64,000 nucleotides of DNA from contig NZ_LFME01000020.1 in assembly GCF_001043115.1 (NCBI RefSeq), positions 1 through 64,000 of the forward strand. Reading direction: 5' to 3'. The translations under genes were made by a program, and so were the position numbers. The notes beneath the pieces are model-generated. The model was not told where the DNA came from, did not search any database, and saw only the letters and a list, made by a program, of their open reading frames with translations. Source of the DNA: Xanthomonas sp. NCPPB 1128 (GTDB lineage: Bacteria; Pseudomonadota; Gammaproteobacteria; Xanthomonadales; Xanthomonadaceae). Positions 9,077-17,453 of the stretch are shown piece after piece. Within the stretch, counting starts at the first letter, position 1. Each line of letters begins with the position of its first letter.

Positions 9077-10753
9077 ATGCGCTCCACGCTGCTCGCCTTG
9101 GCCCTGCCGCTGGCCGCTCTTGCCGCCTCCTCCACCGCACATGCGCAGACGACCGCGCGCGCGCCGGCCACCCCGGCACCGCTGCAACAGTCGTGCGAGG
9201 CGCTGGCGAGCCGGCTCGCCTATCCCGGCACCCGCTTCACTGCAGTGCACAGCGTGGCCGCCGGCGCCCTGCGGGTGGCCGGCCAGCCGATCGGCGCGCA
9301 CTGCCAGGTCACCGGCCTGATGCACGAACGGGTCGGCGCGGACGGCCAGTCCTATGCGATCGGCTTCGAGATGCGCCTGCCGGCGGCGTGGAACGGGCGC
9401 TTCTTCTACCAGGCCAACGGCGGCCTCGACGGCAACGTGGTGCCCGCGCTCGGCGACATCGGCGGCGGTGGCCAGCGCGACAACCCGCTGCGCATGGGCT
9501 TTGCGGTCATCAGTTCCGACGCTGGGCACAGCAACGCGCAGAACCCGCTGTTCGGCCGCGACCCGCAGGCGCGCCTGGACTATGGCTACCAGGCGGTGCA
9601 GGCGCTGACTCCGATGGCCAAGCGCGTGATGCAGATCGCCTACGGCAAGGCACCGGACTACAGCTATTTCGGCGGCTGCTCCAACGGCGGCCGCCACGGC
9701 ATGGTCGCCGCTGCGCGCGATGCGCAGGACTACGACGGCATCCTGGTCGGCGACCCCGGGTTCCACCTGCCCAAGGCGGCGATCGCGGACCTGGCCGCGG
9801 CCCAGCAGCTGGCGGCGCTGGCGGGCGGCAGCGACACGCGCAGCGGCCTGACTGCCGCCGAGCGCAGCCTGGTGGCCGAGCGCATCGTCGCCACCTGCGA
9901 TGCGCTGGACGGCGTGCGCGACGGCATGGTGCAGGACGTGCTCGCCTGCCAGCGCCGCTTCGACCTGAACCGCGACGTCGCCACCTGCGGCAGCGCCGGG
10001 CGGACCGGCCAATGCCTGACCCCGGCGCAGAAGCGCGCGCTCGGCGCCATCCACGCCGGCGTGCGCAACAGCGCCGGCACGCCGCTGTACGCGCCCTTCC
10101 CCTACGACCCGGGCATCGCCAGCGGCGACTGGGCCGGCTGGCGGCAGGACGCCTCGCTGACCCTGGTGCCCGGATCGGTGGCCTTCGGCTTCGTCACTCC
10201 GCCGGAGGATCCGGCGGTGCTGCAGGACCTCAAGCGCTACGCGCTGCAATTCAACATGGAACGCGACGCGCCGAAGATCTTCGCCACGGCCGGCGCCTTT
10301 GGCGAATCCGCCTGGTCGTACATGACCCCGCCGAACGAGACCCAGCTGACCACGCTGAAGGCGCGCGGCGGCAAGCTGCTGGTCTACCATGGCACCGGCG
10401 ACGGCATCTTCTCCTTCGCCGACACCGCGGCCTGGTACGACCGCCTGCGCGCGGCAGATGCCGAGGCCGCCAGCTACGCGCGCCTGTTCGCGGTGCCGGC
10501 GATGGCCCATTGCGCCGGCGGACCGGCCACCGACCAGTTCGATGCGCTGACCCCGCTGGTGGCCTGGGTCGAGCAGGGCCAGGCGCCGGCCGCGATCGTC
10601 GCCACCGCACGCGGCAGGGGCAGCGCCGCGCCGAACACCGAGGTGCCGGCCAGTTGGAGCAGCCAGCGCAGCCGGCCGCTGTGTCCGTATCCGCAGGTGG
10701 CGCGCTACGTCGGCGGCGACGTGGAGGCGGCCAGCAGCTTCGTCTGCCGCTGA
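9077..10753 (+). CDS. Secreted tannase/feruloyl esterase family hydrolase
   Basis: 558 residues with a signal peptide (MRSTLLALALPLAALAASSTAHA) cleaved around residue 24. The nucleophile elbow is GGCSNGGRHG, the tannase/feruloyl esterase variant of GxSxG with an adjacent cysteine. The C-terminal AHCAGGP segment supplies the catalytic His and the paired Cys of this family. It likely hydrolyses aromatic esters in the periplasm or outside the cell. A purine-rich AGGAGAA just before the ATG supports the start. It lies between the two convergent halves of the xanthomonadin locus but has its own 208-bp upstream region, so a pigment role is not implied. Confidence 0.85.
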   Translation: MRSTLLALALPLAALAASSTAHAQTTARAPATPAPLQQSCEALASRLAYPGTRFTAVHSVAAGALRVAGQPIGAHCQVTGLMHERVGADGQSYAIGFEMRLPAAWNGRFFYQANGGLDGNVVPALGDIGGGGQRDNPLRMGFAVISSDAGHSNAQNPLFGRDPQARLDYGYQAVQALTPMAKRVMQIAYGKAPDYSYFGGCSNGGRHGMVAAARDAQDYDGILVGDPGFHLPKAAIADLAAAQQLAALAGGSDTRSGLTAAERSLVAERIVATCDALDGVRDGMVQDVLACQRRFDLNRDVATCGSAGRTGQCLTPAQKRALGAIHAGVRNSAGTPLYAPFPYDPGIASGDWAGWRQDASLTLVPGSVAFGFVTPPEDPAVLQDLKRYALQFNMERDAPKIFATAGAFGESAWSYMTPPNETQLTTLKARGGKLLVYHGTGDGIFSFADTAAWYDRLRAADAEAASYARLFAVPAMAHCAGGPATDQFDALTPLVAWVEQGQAPAAIVATARGRGSAAPNTEVPASWSSQRSRPLCPYPQVARYVGGDVEAASSFVCR

Positions 10754-10805
10754 GCGCGAACCGCCATCGCGCCGTCGGCGTGGCGGCGCGACGGGCGCAC
10801 CGCCG

Positions 10806-11543
10806 TCAGCCCATGCCGCCGTTGATGCCGATGACCTGGCCGTTGATGTAGGCGGCTGCGTCCGAGCACAGGAAGGCGACCAGCGCGGCCACTTCCTCCG
10901 GCTTGCCCGGGCGCCCGGCGGGGACCATCTGCTTGATCGTCTCCGGCGGGAACGCGCTCTCGGCCATCGCGCCCTGGATCACGCCCGGCGCGACCACATT
11001 GACGCTGATCCCGCGGCTGGCCATTTCCCGCGCCAGCGACATGCTGGCGCCGTGCAGCGCGGCCTTGGCCGCGGCGTAGTTGGTCTGCCCGCGATTGCCC
11101 AGCACCGCCGCCACCGAGGACACGCTGACGATGCGGCCCCAGCGCGTGCGCGCCATCGGCAGCAGCAGCGGCTGGGTGACGTGGAAGAAGCCGTGCAGCG
11201 ACACGTCGATGACCCTGTGCCACTGCGCCGCGCTCATGCCCGCCATCGGCGCGTCGTCGTGGATGCCGGCGTTGTTGACCAGCACCTGGATCGGGCCGCG
11301 CTCCAGCAGCGTCGCCAGTGCCTGCGCACTGGCCTCGGCGTCGGCCACGTCGAACGCCACCGCCTCGGCGCTGCCGCCGGCGGCGACGATCGCCTCCACC
11401 ACCGCCGCGGCCCGCGCGACGTTGGCGTTGGCGTGCACGATCACATGCAGGCCCTGCGCGGCCAAGGCGTGGCAGATCGCGCCACCGAGATCGCCGCTGC
11501 CGCCGGTGACCAGGGCGCGGCGCGGGGGAGCAGGCTGGGACAT
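10806..11543 (-). CDS. 3-oxoacyl-ACP reductase (SDR, FabG-like) of the xanthomonadin cluster
   Basis: 245 residues, classical short-chain dehydrogenase: TGGSGDLGGAI nucleotide-binding motif near residue 12, NNAG, the catalytic Ser in SVSSVAAV, and Tyr/Lys in TNYAAAKAA. The C-terminus INGQVIGINGGMG is typical of FabG. It reduces the beta-keto group after each condensation. It is the last gene of the leftward operon, separated from the dehydratase by a palindromic repeat (11620-11689). Its 3' end faces the tannase-family gene; a short inverted repeat (TCGCGCCG / CGGCGCGA, 10767-10791) in the gap could stop transcription from both sides. Confidence 0.9.
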   Translation of the reverse strand: MSQPAPPRRALVTGGSGDLGGAICHALAAQGLHVIVHANANVARAAAVVEAIVAAGGSAEAVAFDVADAEASAQALATLLERGPIQVLVNNAGIHDDAPMAGMSAAQWHRVIDVSLHGFFHVTQPLLLPMARTRWGRIVSVSSVAAVLGNRGQTNYAAAKAALHGASMSLAREMASRGISVNVVAPGVIQGAMAESAFPPETIKQMVPAGRPGKPEEVAALVAFLCSDAAAYINGQVIGINGGMG

Positions 11544-11619
11544 CGGCAGTTCCTCGGGCGGAATGGAAGCGGGGCCGCCATCCTAGCGATTCACGGGCGC
11601 GACGCCAGCCTGCTCACTC

Positions 11620-11689
11620 CTGTAGGAACTGCTCAGCCGCCGCGACAGGCACTGTCGGTCAAGCGTCGCGGCTGAAGCCGCTCCTACAG
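11620..11689. repeat. Palindromic xanthomonad repeat (GTAGGAGC type), partly degenerate
   Basis: Inverted repeat with outer arms CTGTAGGA...TCCTACAG. The right half matches the consensus (TCGCGGCTGAAGCCGCTCCTACAG); the left half is mutated. It lies between the ketoreductase and dehydratase genes and reaches the dehydratase 3' end. It would fold into a hairpin in the operon transcript. Confidence 0.75.
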
Positions 11690-12148
11690 AGGCGCCGGGC
11701 GCGACGCCGCGCCCAGCATCACCGTGGCGCGGCCCTCGGCAAGCAGTTGTCCGGCATGGGTGATGCGGAAGGCGTACTGCTGGCTGTCCTCGGCCTGCAG
11801 CAGCACCTCGGCCTCGCCGTCGATCGGCCCGGCCAGGTCCTGCAGTTCGCTGACGTGCAACTGCACCCCGCGCAGTGCCACCAGCATGCCCTGCCGCACC
11901 GGCGTGCCCGCGGCGCGGCCGAGCAGGCCGCCGTGCACCGCCATCGCCTGCGCGCCGTACTCGCACAGGTGCAGCGCGTGCAGGCGTTCGCCGCTGCGCA
12001 ACGGATGCGCGGCGCTGCGATGCGCGACGCTGCGCAGCACCACGCGCTGCGCGTCCCAGGCCACCACCTCTTCCCACAGGCACATCAGGCCCTGGTGCGG
12101 CACCAGCGCGGCGATGGCCTCGCGTCCGTGCAGGGGCTCAGTGTGCAT
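11684..12148 (-). CDS. Hotdog-fold 3-hydroxyacyl-ACP dehydratase (ApeP-like)
   Basis: 154 residues. The N-terminal LVPHQGLMCLWEEVVAWD contains the HxGxMxL pattern of aryl-polyene FabA/FabZ-like dehydratases, followed by a hotdog-fold pattern (QGMLVALRGVQLHV). It removes water from the hydroxyacyl intermediate to leave the conjugated double bond. It overlaps the MMPL exporter end by 11 bases in the same operon. A second, shorter hotdog protein is encoded at 16353-16640, so the locus has two. Confidence 0.82.
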   Translation of the reverse strand: MHTEPLHGREAIAALVPHQGLMCLWEEVVAWDAQRVVLRSVAHRSAAHPLRSGERLHALHLCEYGAQAMAVHGGLLGRAAGTPVRQGMLVALRGVQLHVSELQDLAGPIDGEAEVLLQAEDSQQYAFRITHAGQLLAEGRATVMLGAASRPAPL

Positions 12149-14495
12149 GGCGGCTCTCCTGCGCTTCGCTGGCGGTCTCGCGCGAAATCAGCAGCGCCAG
12201 TACGAAATTGAACAGCACGCCCAGCGCCACGGTGCTGCCGATCGCACGCAGCACCGGGATGCTGGAGGCGGCCAGCAGCGCGAATACCAACAGCGTCATC
12301 AGGCTGCACACGATCAGCGCATGCAGGGTGCGCAACTGGTCGGCGCGATCGTCGCCGGCGTGATCGAAGAACAGTGCGTAGTCCAGGCCCAGCCCGGCGG
12401 CCAGGATCAGCGCGATCAGGTGGAACAGGTTCAGTTCGACCCCGCAGCCACGCAGGATCGCCAGGATCAGCAGCGTGGTCAGCGCCATCGGCAGCAGCAC
12501 GCGCACGATCCGCCGCGGCGTGCGCAAGGCGATCGCCACGGTCAGCGCCAGCAGCACCGCGGCCACGCCCAGCGCGGCGAGCACGCGGCCGCGGTAGGCG
12601 GCGACCAGCGATTCGGAAGCGTCCTTCAGGTCCAGCAGTTGCGCGCCGCTGCCCTGCACCGCGCGCGCCAGCTGCGCCGGATCGCGCAGCCCGGTCAGCG
12701 ACACCAGCGCGGTGGTACGGTCCGGGCGCTCCAGCAGCAGGCCGTCGACGGGGGTCGCCAGCGGCGTGCCGTGCAGCGCGCGCGCGGTCAGCAGCGGCGC
12801 GGTGCGCGCGACCTGCAGGTCGGCCAGGAACGGCGCGAAGGCGTCGGCGCGGAACGGCGTGGCGGCGACCGCGGCGGCGGTGATCGCCTGGGCCTGCGCC
12901 GGATCGGGCAGAGCCGCCTGGCGCCGGCGTTGGGTGGCGGCGCTGGGCAGGTAGCGCGCGGCCATGTCGTAGCCGGCCAGCTCGCCCTGTGCCACCAGCG
13001 CGTCCAGGCGCGGGCGCAGGCGTTCGGACGCGGCCAGCGCCGCATCGGCGGAGGCGGCCGGCAGCGCCAGCACGTAGCGCACGTCGGGCGCGCCCAGTTC
13101 CTGGCGCAGGTGCGCGTCGCGGGCCAGGCCCTCGGCCGGCACCGGGGTCAGCTTGGACAGGTCGTTCTGCCAGAACGGCCCCGGCGCGAACACGATGACG
13201 ACGGCCGCCAGCAGGGCCAGCGGCAGCAGCGACCAGCGCGGCCGTGGCAGCCGCGCGATGCCGCGCCACAGCCGCTCCAGCATCGGCGAGTCGGCATGGT
13301 CGCGCGGCGAGGGATCGATCAGCGCCGGCAGCAGCAGGCGCGTGGTCAGCGCTGCCACCAACAGGCCGGCGATGGTGAACACCGCCAGCTGGCGCAGGCC
13401 GTCCACGCCGGAGAACAGGAAGGTGACGTAGGCGATGCAGGTGGAGACCACGCCGGTGGCCAGGGTCGGCCACAGATGGCGCGCGTTCTCGCGCGGATCC
13501 AGGCCCGGGCGCTGGTGGCTGAACAGGTGGATCGGATAGTCCTGGACCACGCCGATCAGGGTGAAACCGAACGCCACGGTGATGCCGTGCACGCCATCGA
13601 ACAGCAAGGCCACCGCGCCCAGCCCGGCCAGGCCGGCGCTGGCCAGCGGCAGCACGCCCAGCACCGGAATCTTCCAGCTGCGGTAGGCGACCAGCAGCAG
13701 CACGATCAGCCCAACCGTATCCAGGGTGCCGATCCACTGCGCCTCGTTCTGGGTGCGCCCGCCGATCTCCACCGAGAACGCGCCCGGCCCGGTCAGGGTC
13801 AGCTTGCTGGTACTGCCGGCCGTGACCTTGGCGAAGGCAGCATGGATCGCATCCACCGCGCGCTGCTGGCCGGTGGGATCGAAGCCGGCGGCACGGGTCT
13901 GCGCCACCAGCAGCGCGTCCTTGCCGGCGCGGTCGAACCAGACGCCCTCGCGCTGCTGCGGGCCGCCGGCCGGCTGCAGGCTCTCGGCCAGGTGTAGCAC
14001 CTCCAGGGTCGGATCGCGCGGCAGCAGCGGCTCCACCATCGCCGCCGCCGGCGAGCCCAGGTCCTGCAGCCGCGCCTGCAGCGCATCGCGCAGGGTCGGC
14101 GCATCCAGCGGCGTGGCGTCGAAGCTGTCGCTGAGCAGGTAGCGGTACGGCAGCAGGCGCGGCGGGATCGCGTCCAGGCCGGCATCGGCACCATTGGCGA
14201 CCAGCTCGAACACCTCGCGCTGCGCCGCCAGTTCGGCCCGCATTGCCTGCGACTGTCGCGCCAGCGTGGCCGGATCGGCCCCGGACAGCGACATCAGCAG
14301 CAGCCGCGAACCGGGGCCTTCGCCGAGTTCGTCGAGCAGAAGTTTTTGCGCGGGGGTACGGGCTTCCGGCATGAATTTACGCAGATCGCCCGACACCTGC
14401 AGCGCGTTGCCCAGCCAGATGCCGGCCACGGTCAGCAGCGCCAGCCACAGCAGCGCCAGCGAGATGCGCATCTTCGAACTGAGTTGGCGTGTCAC
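12138..14495 (-). CDS. MMPL (RND-like) family exporter of the xanthomonadin cluster
   Basis: About 785 residues from the GTG at 14495. One N-terminal membrane helix (LALLWLALLTVAGIWLG), a large periplasmic domain, a block of about five helices from residue 250, a second periplasmic domain, and a second helix block at the C-terminus: the MMPL layout. It probably moves the aryl-polyene or its lipid conjugate to the periplasm together with the LolA-like protein. I chose GTG 14495 because GGGGAG lies 8 bases upstream and because it overlaps the stop of the mini-ORF at 14492 (GTGA). ATG 14471 is the alternative. Its first 40 or so codons are duplicated immediately upstream. Confidence 0.88.
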   Translation of the reverse strand: MTRQLSSKMRISLALLWLALLTVAGIWLGNALQVSGDLRKFMPEARTPAQKLLLDELGEGPGSRLLLMSLSGADPATLARQSQAMRAELAAQREVFELVANGADAGLDAIPPRLLPYRYLLSDSFDATPLDAPTLRDALQARLQDLGSPAAAMVEPLLPRDPTLEVLHLAESLQPAGGPQQREGVWFDRAGKDALLVAQTRAAGFDPTGQQRAVDAIHAAFAKVTAGSTSKLTLTGPGAFSVEIGGRTQNEAQWIGTLDTVGLIVLLLVAYRSWKIPVLGVLPLASAGLAGLGAVALLFDGVHGITVAFGFTLIGVVQDYPIHLFSHQRPGLDPRENARHLWPTLATGVVSTCIAYVTFLFSGVDGLRQLAVFTIAGLLVAALTTRLLLPALIDPSPRDHADSPMLERLWRGIARLPRPRWSLLPLALLAAVVIVFAPGPFWQNDLSKLTPVPAEGLARDAHLRQELGAPDVRYVLALPAASADAALAASERLRPRLDALVAQGELAGYDMAARYLPSAATQRRRQAALPDPAQAQAITAAAVAATPFRADAFAPFLADLQVARTAPLLTARALHGTPLATPVDGLLLERPDRTTALVSLTGLRDPAQLARAVQGSGAQLLDLKDASESLVAAYRGRVLAALGVAAVLLALTVAIALRTPRRIVRVLLPMALTTLLILAILRGCGVELNLFHLIALILAAGLGLDYALFFDHAGDDRADQLRTLHALIVCSLMTLLVFALLAASSIPVLRAIGSTVALGVLFNFVLALLISRETASEAQESRHAH

Positions 14496-14697
14496 GACAG
14501 CCGCTCCCCAAACGCCCACCCGTCCAGACCCGGGGCCGCGGGCGCGGCATCGGGCATGACGGCCCGCCGCCTGCTACCGCGGGCCGGCATGAACTTGCGC
14601 AAATCCCCAGGCACCTGCAGCGCATTGCCCAGCCAGATGCCGGCCACGGTCAGCAGCGCCAGCCACAGCAGCGCCAGCGAGATGCGCATCTTCGAAC
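14366..14697. repeat. Direct repeat: duplicated 5' end of the exporter gene
   Basis: Two 114-bp copies, 14366-14479 (inside the exporter gene) and 14584-14697 (offset 218). Over 70 consecutive bases at the right side of the block are identical, while the left side carries about seven or eight differences. The identical part encodes the first membrane helix. Confidence 0.9.
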
Positions 14698-14713
14698 GCA
14701 GGGCACGCTTCAT
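14492..14713 (-). CDS. 73-residue mini-ORF duplicating the exporter N-terminus
   Basis: Encodes 73 residues starting MKRALRSKMRISLALLWL, nearly identical through LRKFMPA to the first membrane helix and flank of the MMPL exporter. It then diverges into a basic and Pro/Ala-rich tail (ARGSRRRAVMPD). Its TGA stop overlaps the exporter GTG start, so ribosomes finishing it could restart on the exporter. It may be a relic of a partial duplication, a coupled leader peptide, or a small membrane protein. Nothing beyond one helix is recognisable. Confidence 0.55.
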   Translation of the reverse strand: MKRALRSKMRISLALLWLALLTVAGIWLGNALQVPGDLRKFMPARGSRRRAVMPDAAPAAPGLDGWAFGERLS

Positions 14714-14810
14714 CGCCGCGTCCCCACGCCTGCCTGCGCCGTGCGATCAATGGCGGCGCGCGCAGCCGTCGGGCCGGCAGCACGCTGCCGGCGGGCGCCT
14801 CGTGCGGGGA

Positions 14811-15458
14811 TCACGCCGCGTCGCCGTGGCACAGCGCGGTCAGCGCAGCGCCGTCGGCGAGGGCGCCGGCGGCCTGCGCGGCACCGGCCAGCAGGGTGCG
14901 CTGGACGTCGCCCTTGGTCGGGGTGGTCTCGATGCAGCGCAGTTCGGCGCCGCGGCCGTACAGGCGCAGGCTGCGCACGTGCGCGGCCACGGCCGGGTCC
15001 TTGGGCTGCAGCTCCAGCTGCCAGCGCTCGCGGGTGCCGGTGCTGCTGACGGTGTACTGCTGCTGCAGCAGCGCGCGGTCGCCGGACAGCAGCGCGCCGA
15101 ACCCGCTCTGCAGGCCGGCCAGTTCCGGCACGCGCGCCAGCGAGAAGCGCCGCGGCGGCTTGCCGTCGCGCTCCAGCGTGGCTTCGCCGCCGCGCAGGAT
15201 GGTGGTCTCGTGGTACGGCGCGGTGACCTCGCGCACCAGGGTCTGCGCGTCCGGGCGGCGGTACTCGCCCTGCACCCGCAACGGCGTCTTCAACAGCGCC
15301 GAGCCGCGCAGTTCGACGAAGGCGGTGCTGACCGGCGCCGGCCGCGCCAGTTTCTGCAGGATCCAGTCGGCGTCCGGCGCCTCAGGCGATGCGGCGCTCA
15401 GCGGTGCGGCGCTGCACAGCAGTATCAGCATCCACGGCAAGGTGCGGCGCATCGGCAT
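14811..15458 (-). CDS. LolA-like outer-membrane carrier protein of the xanthomonadin cluster
   Basis: 215 residues from MPMRRTLPW at 15458, or 213 from the ATG at 15452. A signal peptide ends near AAPLSAASP. The rest is a LolA-like beta fold (LRGSALLKTPLRVQGEYR, FSLARVPELAGLQSG). By aryl-polyene family knowledge it is a periplasmic carrier that works with the MMPL exporter to bring the pigment to the outer membrane. It starts inside the preceding acyltransferase gene (77-base overlap in another frame). The longer frame upstream lacks a signal peptide and is the shadow of that gene. Confidence 0.78.
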   Translation of the reverse strand: MPMRRTLPWMLILLCSAAPLSAASPEAPDADWILQKLARPAPVSTAFVELRGSALLKTPLRVQGEYRRPDAQTLVREVTAPYHETTILRGGEATLERDGKPPRRFSLARVPELAGLQSGFGALLSGDRALLQQQYTVSSTGTRERWQLELQPKDPAVAAHVRSLRLYGRGAELRCIETTPTKGDVQRTLLAGAAQAAGALADGAALTALCHGDAA

Positions 15459-16356
15459 GGCGGTTGTTCCAGAAGTCGTAGAAGTTGAACCAGTTGTAGG
15501 GCGCGGAGCGGGTGTAATGCTCCAGCCTGGCGGCGTAATCGCGGATGAGCGCGGCCAGCACCGGCGCACGCTGCCGGCGCGGCAGGTCCAGGCCTTCGCT
15601 GAAGGTCTCGAACACCAGCTCGTAGCGGTTGCCGCCGCGGTACAGGCCGAACGCCAGCACCACCGGCACCTTGAGCGCGGCTGCGATCAGCCACGGCGAG
15701 GTCGGGAACAGCGCGCCCTGGCCGATGAACGCAGCGGGCAGCGCCGGGTCCTCCGGGCGCGGCCGGTCCACCAGCAGCGCGACCAGCGCGCCCTCGTCGG
15801 TGGCCTGCTTGATCGCCATGACGATCGAGGTGCTGTCCATGCCGGCGTCGATGATGTTGGCCGCCAGCTGCGGGTTCAGCGCGCCCAGCAGTTCGGTCAT
15901 CGCCGGGTTGTGCGCCTTGTCCAGCACCACCTTGACCTGCACGTCCGGACGCTCGGTGGCCAGCACTCGCAGCGCATCGAAGCTGCCCAGGTGCGAGCCG
16001 AAGATCAGCACGCCGCGGCCGCGGTCCATCTGCGTGTGCAACTGGTCCAGGCCCTGGATCTGCACCTGGAACCGGTGCATCTGCCCGCACAGCATGAACA
16101 CCCGGTCGAGGATGGTCGCGGCGAAGGTGTGGATGTGCCGCGCCACCTCCAGCAGGGTGGCCGGGCGGTCGAACACCCGGCTCAGGTAGTGCCGCGAATC
16201 GCGCCGCTCCGGGCCGCGTACCAGCAGGAAGTACAGGGTGATCGGATACAGCAGCAGGCGCCCGACGGCGCGGCCGCCGTAGCGCGCGATGCCGCGGATC
16301 AGCCACAGGGCGAAGCGGCCGCCGCCTTCCGGCCGGTGCTTCCAGCCGGCGCTCAC
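15382..16356 (-). CDS. LpxL/HtrB-like acyltransferase of the xanthomonadin cluster
   Basis: 324 residues. The HX4D catalytic motif is in LIFGSHLGSFDALR (residues about 115-128), with the neighbouring pattern of lauroyl/myristoyl acyltransferases (LLVDRPRPEDP, a conserved segment of aryl-polyene members). It is probably a peripheral inner-membrane enzyme that acylates a lipid-like acceptor with the polyene chain. Its start overlaps the hotdog gene stop by ATGA (16353-16356) and its end overlaps the LolA-like start. Confidence 0.85.
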   Translation of the reverse strand: MSAGWKHRPEGGGRFALWLIRGIARYGGRAVGRLLLYPITLYFLLVRGPERRDSRHYLSRVFDRPATLLEVARHIHTFAATILDRVFMLCGQMHRFQVQIQGLDQLHTQMDRGRGVLIFGSHLGSFDALRVLATERPDVQVKVVLDKAHNPAMTELLGALNPQLAANIIDAGMDSTSIVMAIKQATDEGALVALLVDRPRPEDPALPAAFIGQGALFPTSPWLIAAALKVPVVLAFGLYRGGNRYELVFETFSEGLDLPRRQRAPVLAALIRDYAARLEHYTRSAPYNWFNFYDFWNNRHADAPHLAVDADTAVQRRTAERRIA

Positions 16357-16640
16357 GGCGCCGCCTCGGCGTTCAGTTCGCCGCTGACCAGCAGGTCCTC
16401 GCCGCGCAACACGCGGAAGCGCCAGCGCGGCGCGGCGCCGTCCAGTTCCACCCGCGCCGGCTGGCCGGGCAGCAGCGGCTGCAGGAATTTCACCTGCGGC
16501 AGGCGCAGCGGTGCGCGCGCCCCATGCGCCGCCTCGACGGCCTGCAGCACGTGGTCCAGCACCACGACGCCGGGGACGACCGGGCGGCCCGGGAAGTGGC
16601 CGGGCAGGCTGGGATGATCATGCGGGACGACGAAATGCAT
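16353..16640 (-). CDS. Small hotdog dehydratase (ApeI-like)
   Basis: 95 residues, with PSLPGHFPGRPVVPGVVVLD at residues 10-29, the FabZ/FabA-type HFPGxPxxPGV signature. It is much shorter than housekeeping FabZ (about 150 residues), as is usual for the ApeI-type dehydratase of aryl-polyene loci. Together with the protein at 11684-12148 it supplies dehydration in the polyene cycle. It overlaps the acyltransferase gene by 4 bases and lies 9 bases after the next gene upstream. Confidence 0.82.
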   Translation of the reverse strand: MHFVVPHDHPSLPGHFPGRPVVPGVVVLDHVLQAVEAAHGARAPLRLPQVKFLQPLLPGQPARVELDGAAPRWRFRVLRGEDLLVSGELNAEAAP

Positions 16641-16649
16641 ACGGGCGAC

Positions 16650-17426
16650 TCATATCCTGGGTTCGAGCATCGCACGGACGGCCTGGTGCGCGCGCTGGGT
16701 CACTTCCTGGCGATTCAGCGGGCCGTCCTCGCCGTTCACCTGGATCGGCGTGCCGATCCGCACCCGGATGACGCCGGGCCGGACCCGGAATAGGCTGGTC
16801 GGCGGCAGCACCTTGCCCGCTCCGTCCAGCGCCACCGGCACCACATCCACTCCCGCGTCGATCGCGGCCTGCAGCAGCCCGGCCTTGAACTCGGCCAGCG
16901 CGCCGCTGCGGCTGCGGGTGCCTTCCGGGAACAGGCACAGGTCCTGGCCACGGCGCAGCAACGCCGCCGCCTCGCGCCGCATCATCGCCCCGGCGCGGCG
17001 GCTGTCGCGGTCCAGGAACAGCATGCCGGTCGCGCGCGCATACCAGTTCACGAACGGCACCTTCAGCATTTCGTCCTTGAGCAGGAAGCGCAGCGGCACC
17101 GGCAGCGCCATGAACAGCGCGCAGATGTCGATGATCGACTGGTGGTTGCTGACGAACAGGTGGTTGCGCGACCAATCCACCCGCTCCTGGCCCTCCACCT
17201 GCAGCCGCGCCCCGGCGCCGAACAACAGTACCGGCGCCCAGAAGCGCGCGCCCATGCGCAGCGGCAGGCGCGGCCCGGTCAGCCGCAGCAATACCAGCGC
17301 GACGACGATCCCCAGCGCAGTGAGCGCCAGGGTGAACAGCAGCTGCAGGGCGTTCCACATGGCCCAGGCCATGCGCGAGGGCATCCCTGCCTGCGGCAAC
17401 TTGGTGTTTTCCTTGATGATCTGCAC
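16650..17426 (-). CDS. 1-acylglycerol-3-phosphate acyltransferase-like (PlsC family) protein
   Basis: 258 residues with an N-terminal membrane segment (residues about 20-45). Motif I is HLFVSNHQSIID (HX4D), and FPEGTRSRSG is the PlsC substrate-binding motif. It transfers an acyl chain to a lipid acceptor at the inner membrane. In this locus it probably builds the lipid form of the pigment rather than bulk phosphatidic acid. The ATG at 17426 gives a basic start followed by the membrane helix, as expected. Confidence 0.85.
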   Translation of the reverse strand: MQIIKENTKLPQAGMPSRMAWAMWNALQLLFTLALTALGIVVALVLLRLTGPRLPLRMGARFWAPVLLFGAGARLQVEGQERVDWSRNHLFVSNHQSIIDICALFMALPVPLRFLLKDEMLKVPFVNWYARATGMLFLDRDSRRAGAMMRREAAALLRRGQDLCLFPEGTRSRSGALAEFKAGLLQAAIDAGVDVVPVALDGAGKVLPPTSLFRVRPGVIRVRIGTPIQVNGEDGPLNRQEVTQRAHQAVRAMLEPRI

Positions 17427-17453
17427 GACCTTGCGTCCCCTGCACTGCGCGCG

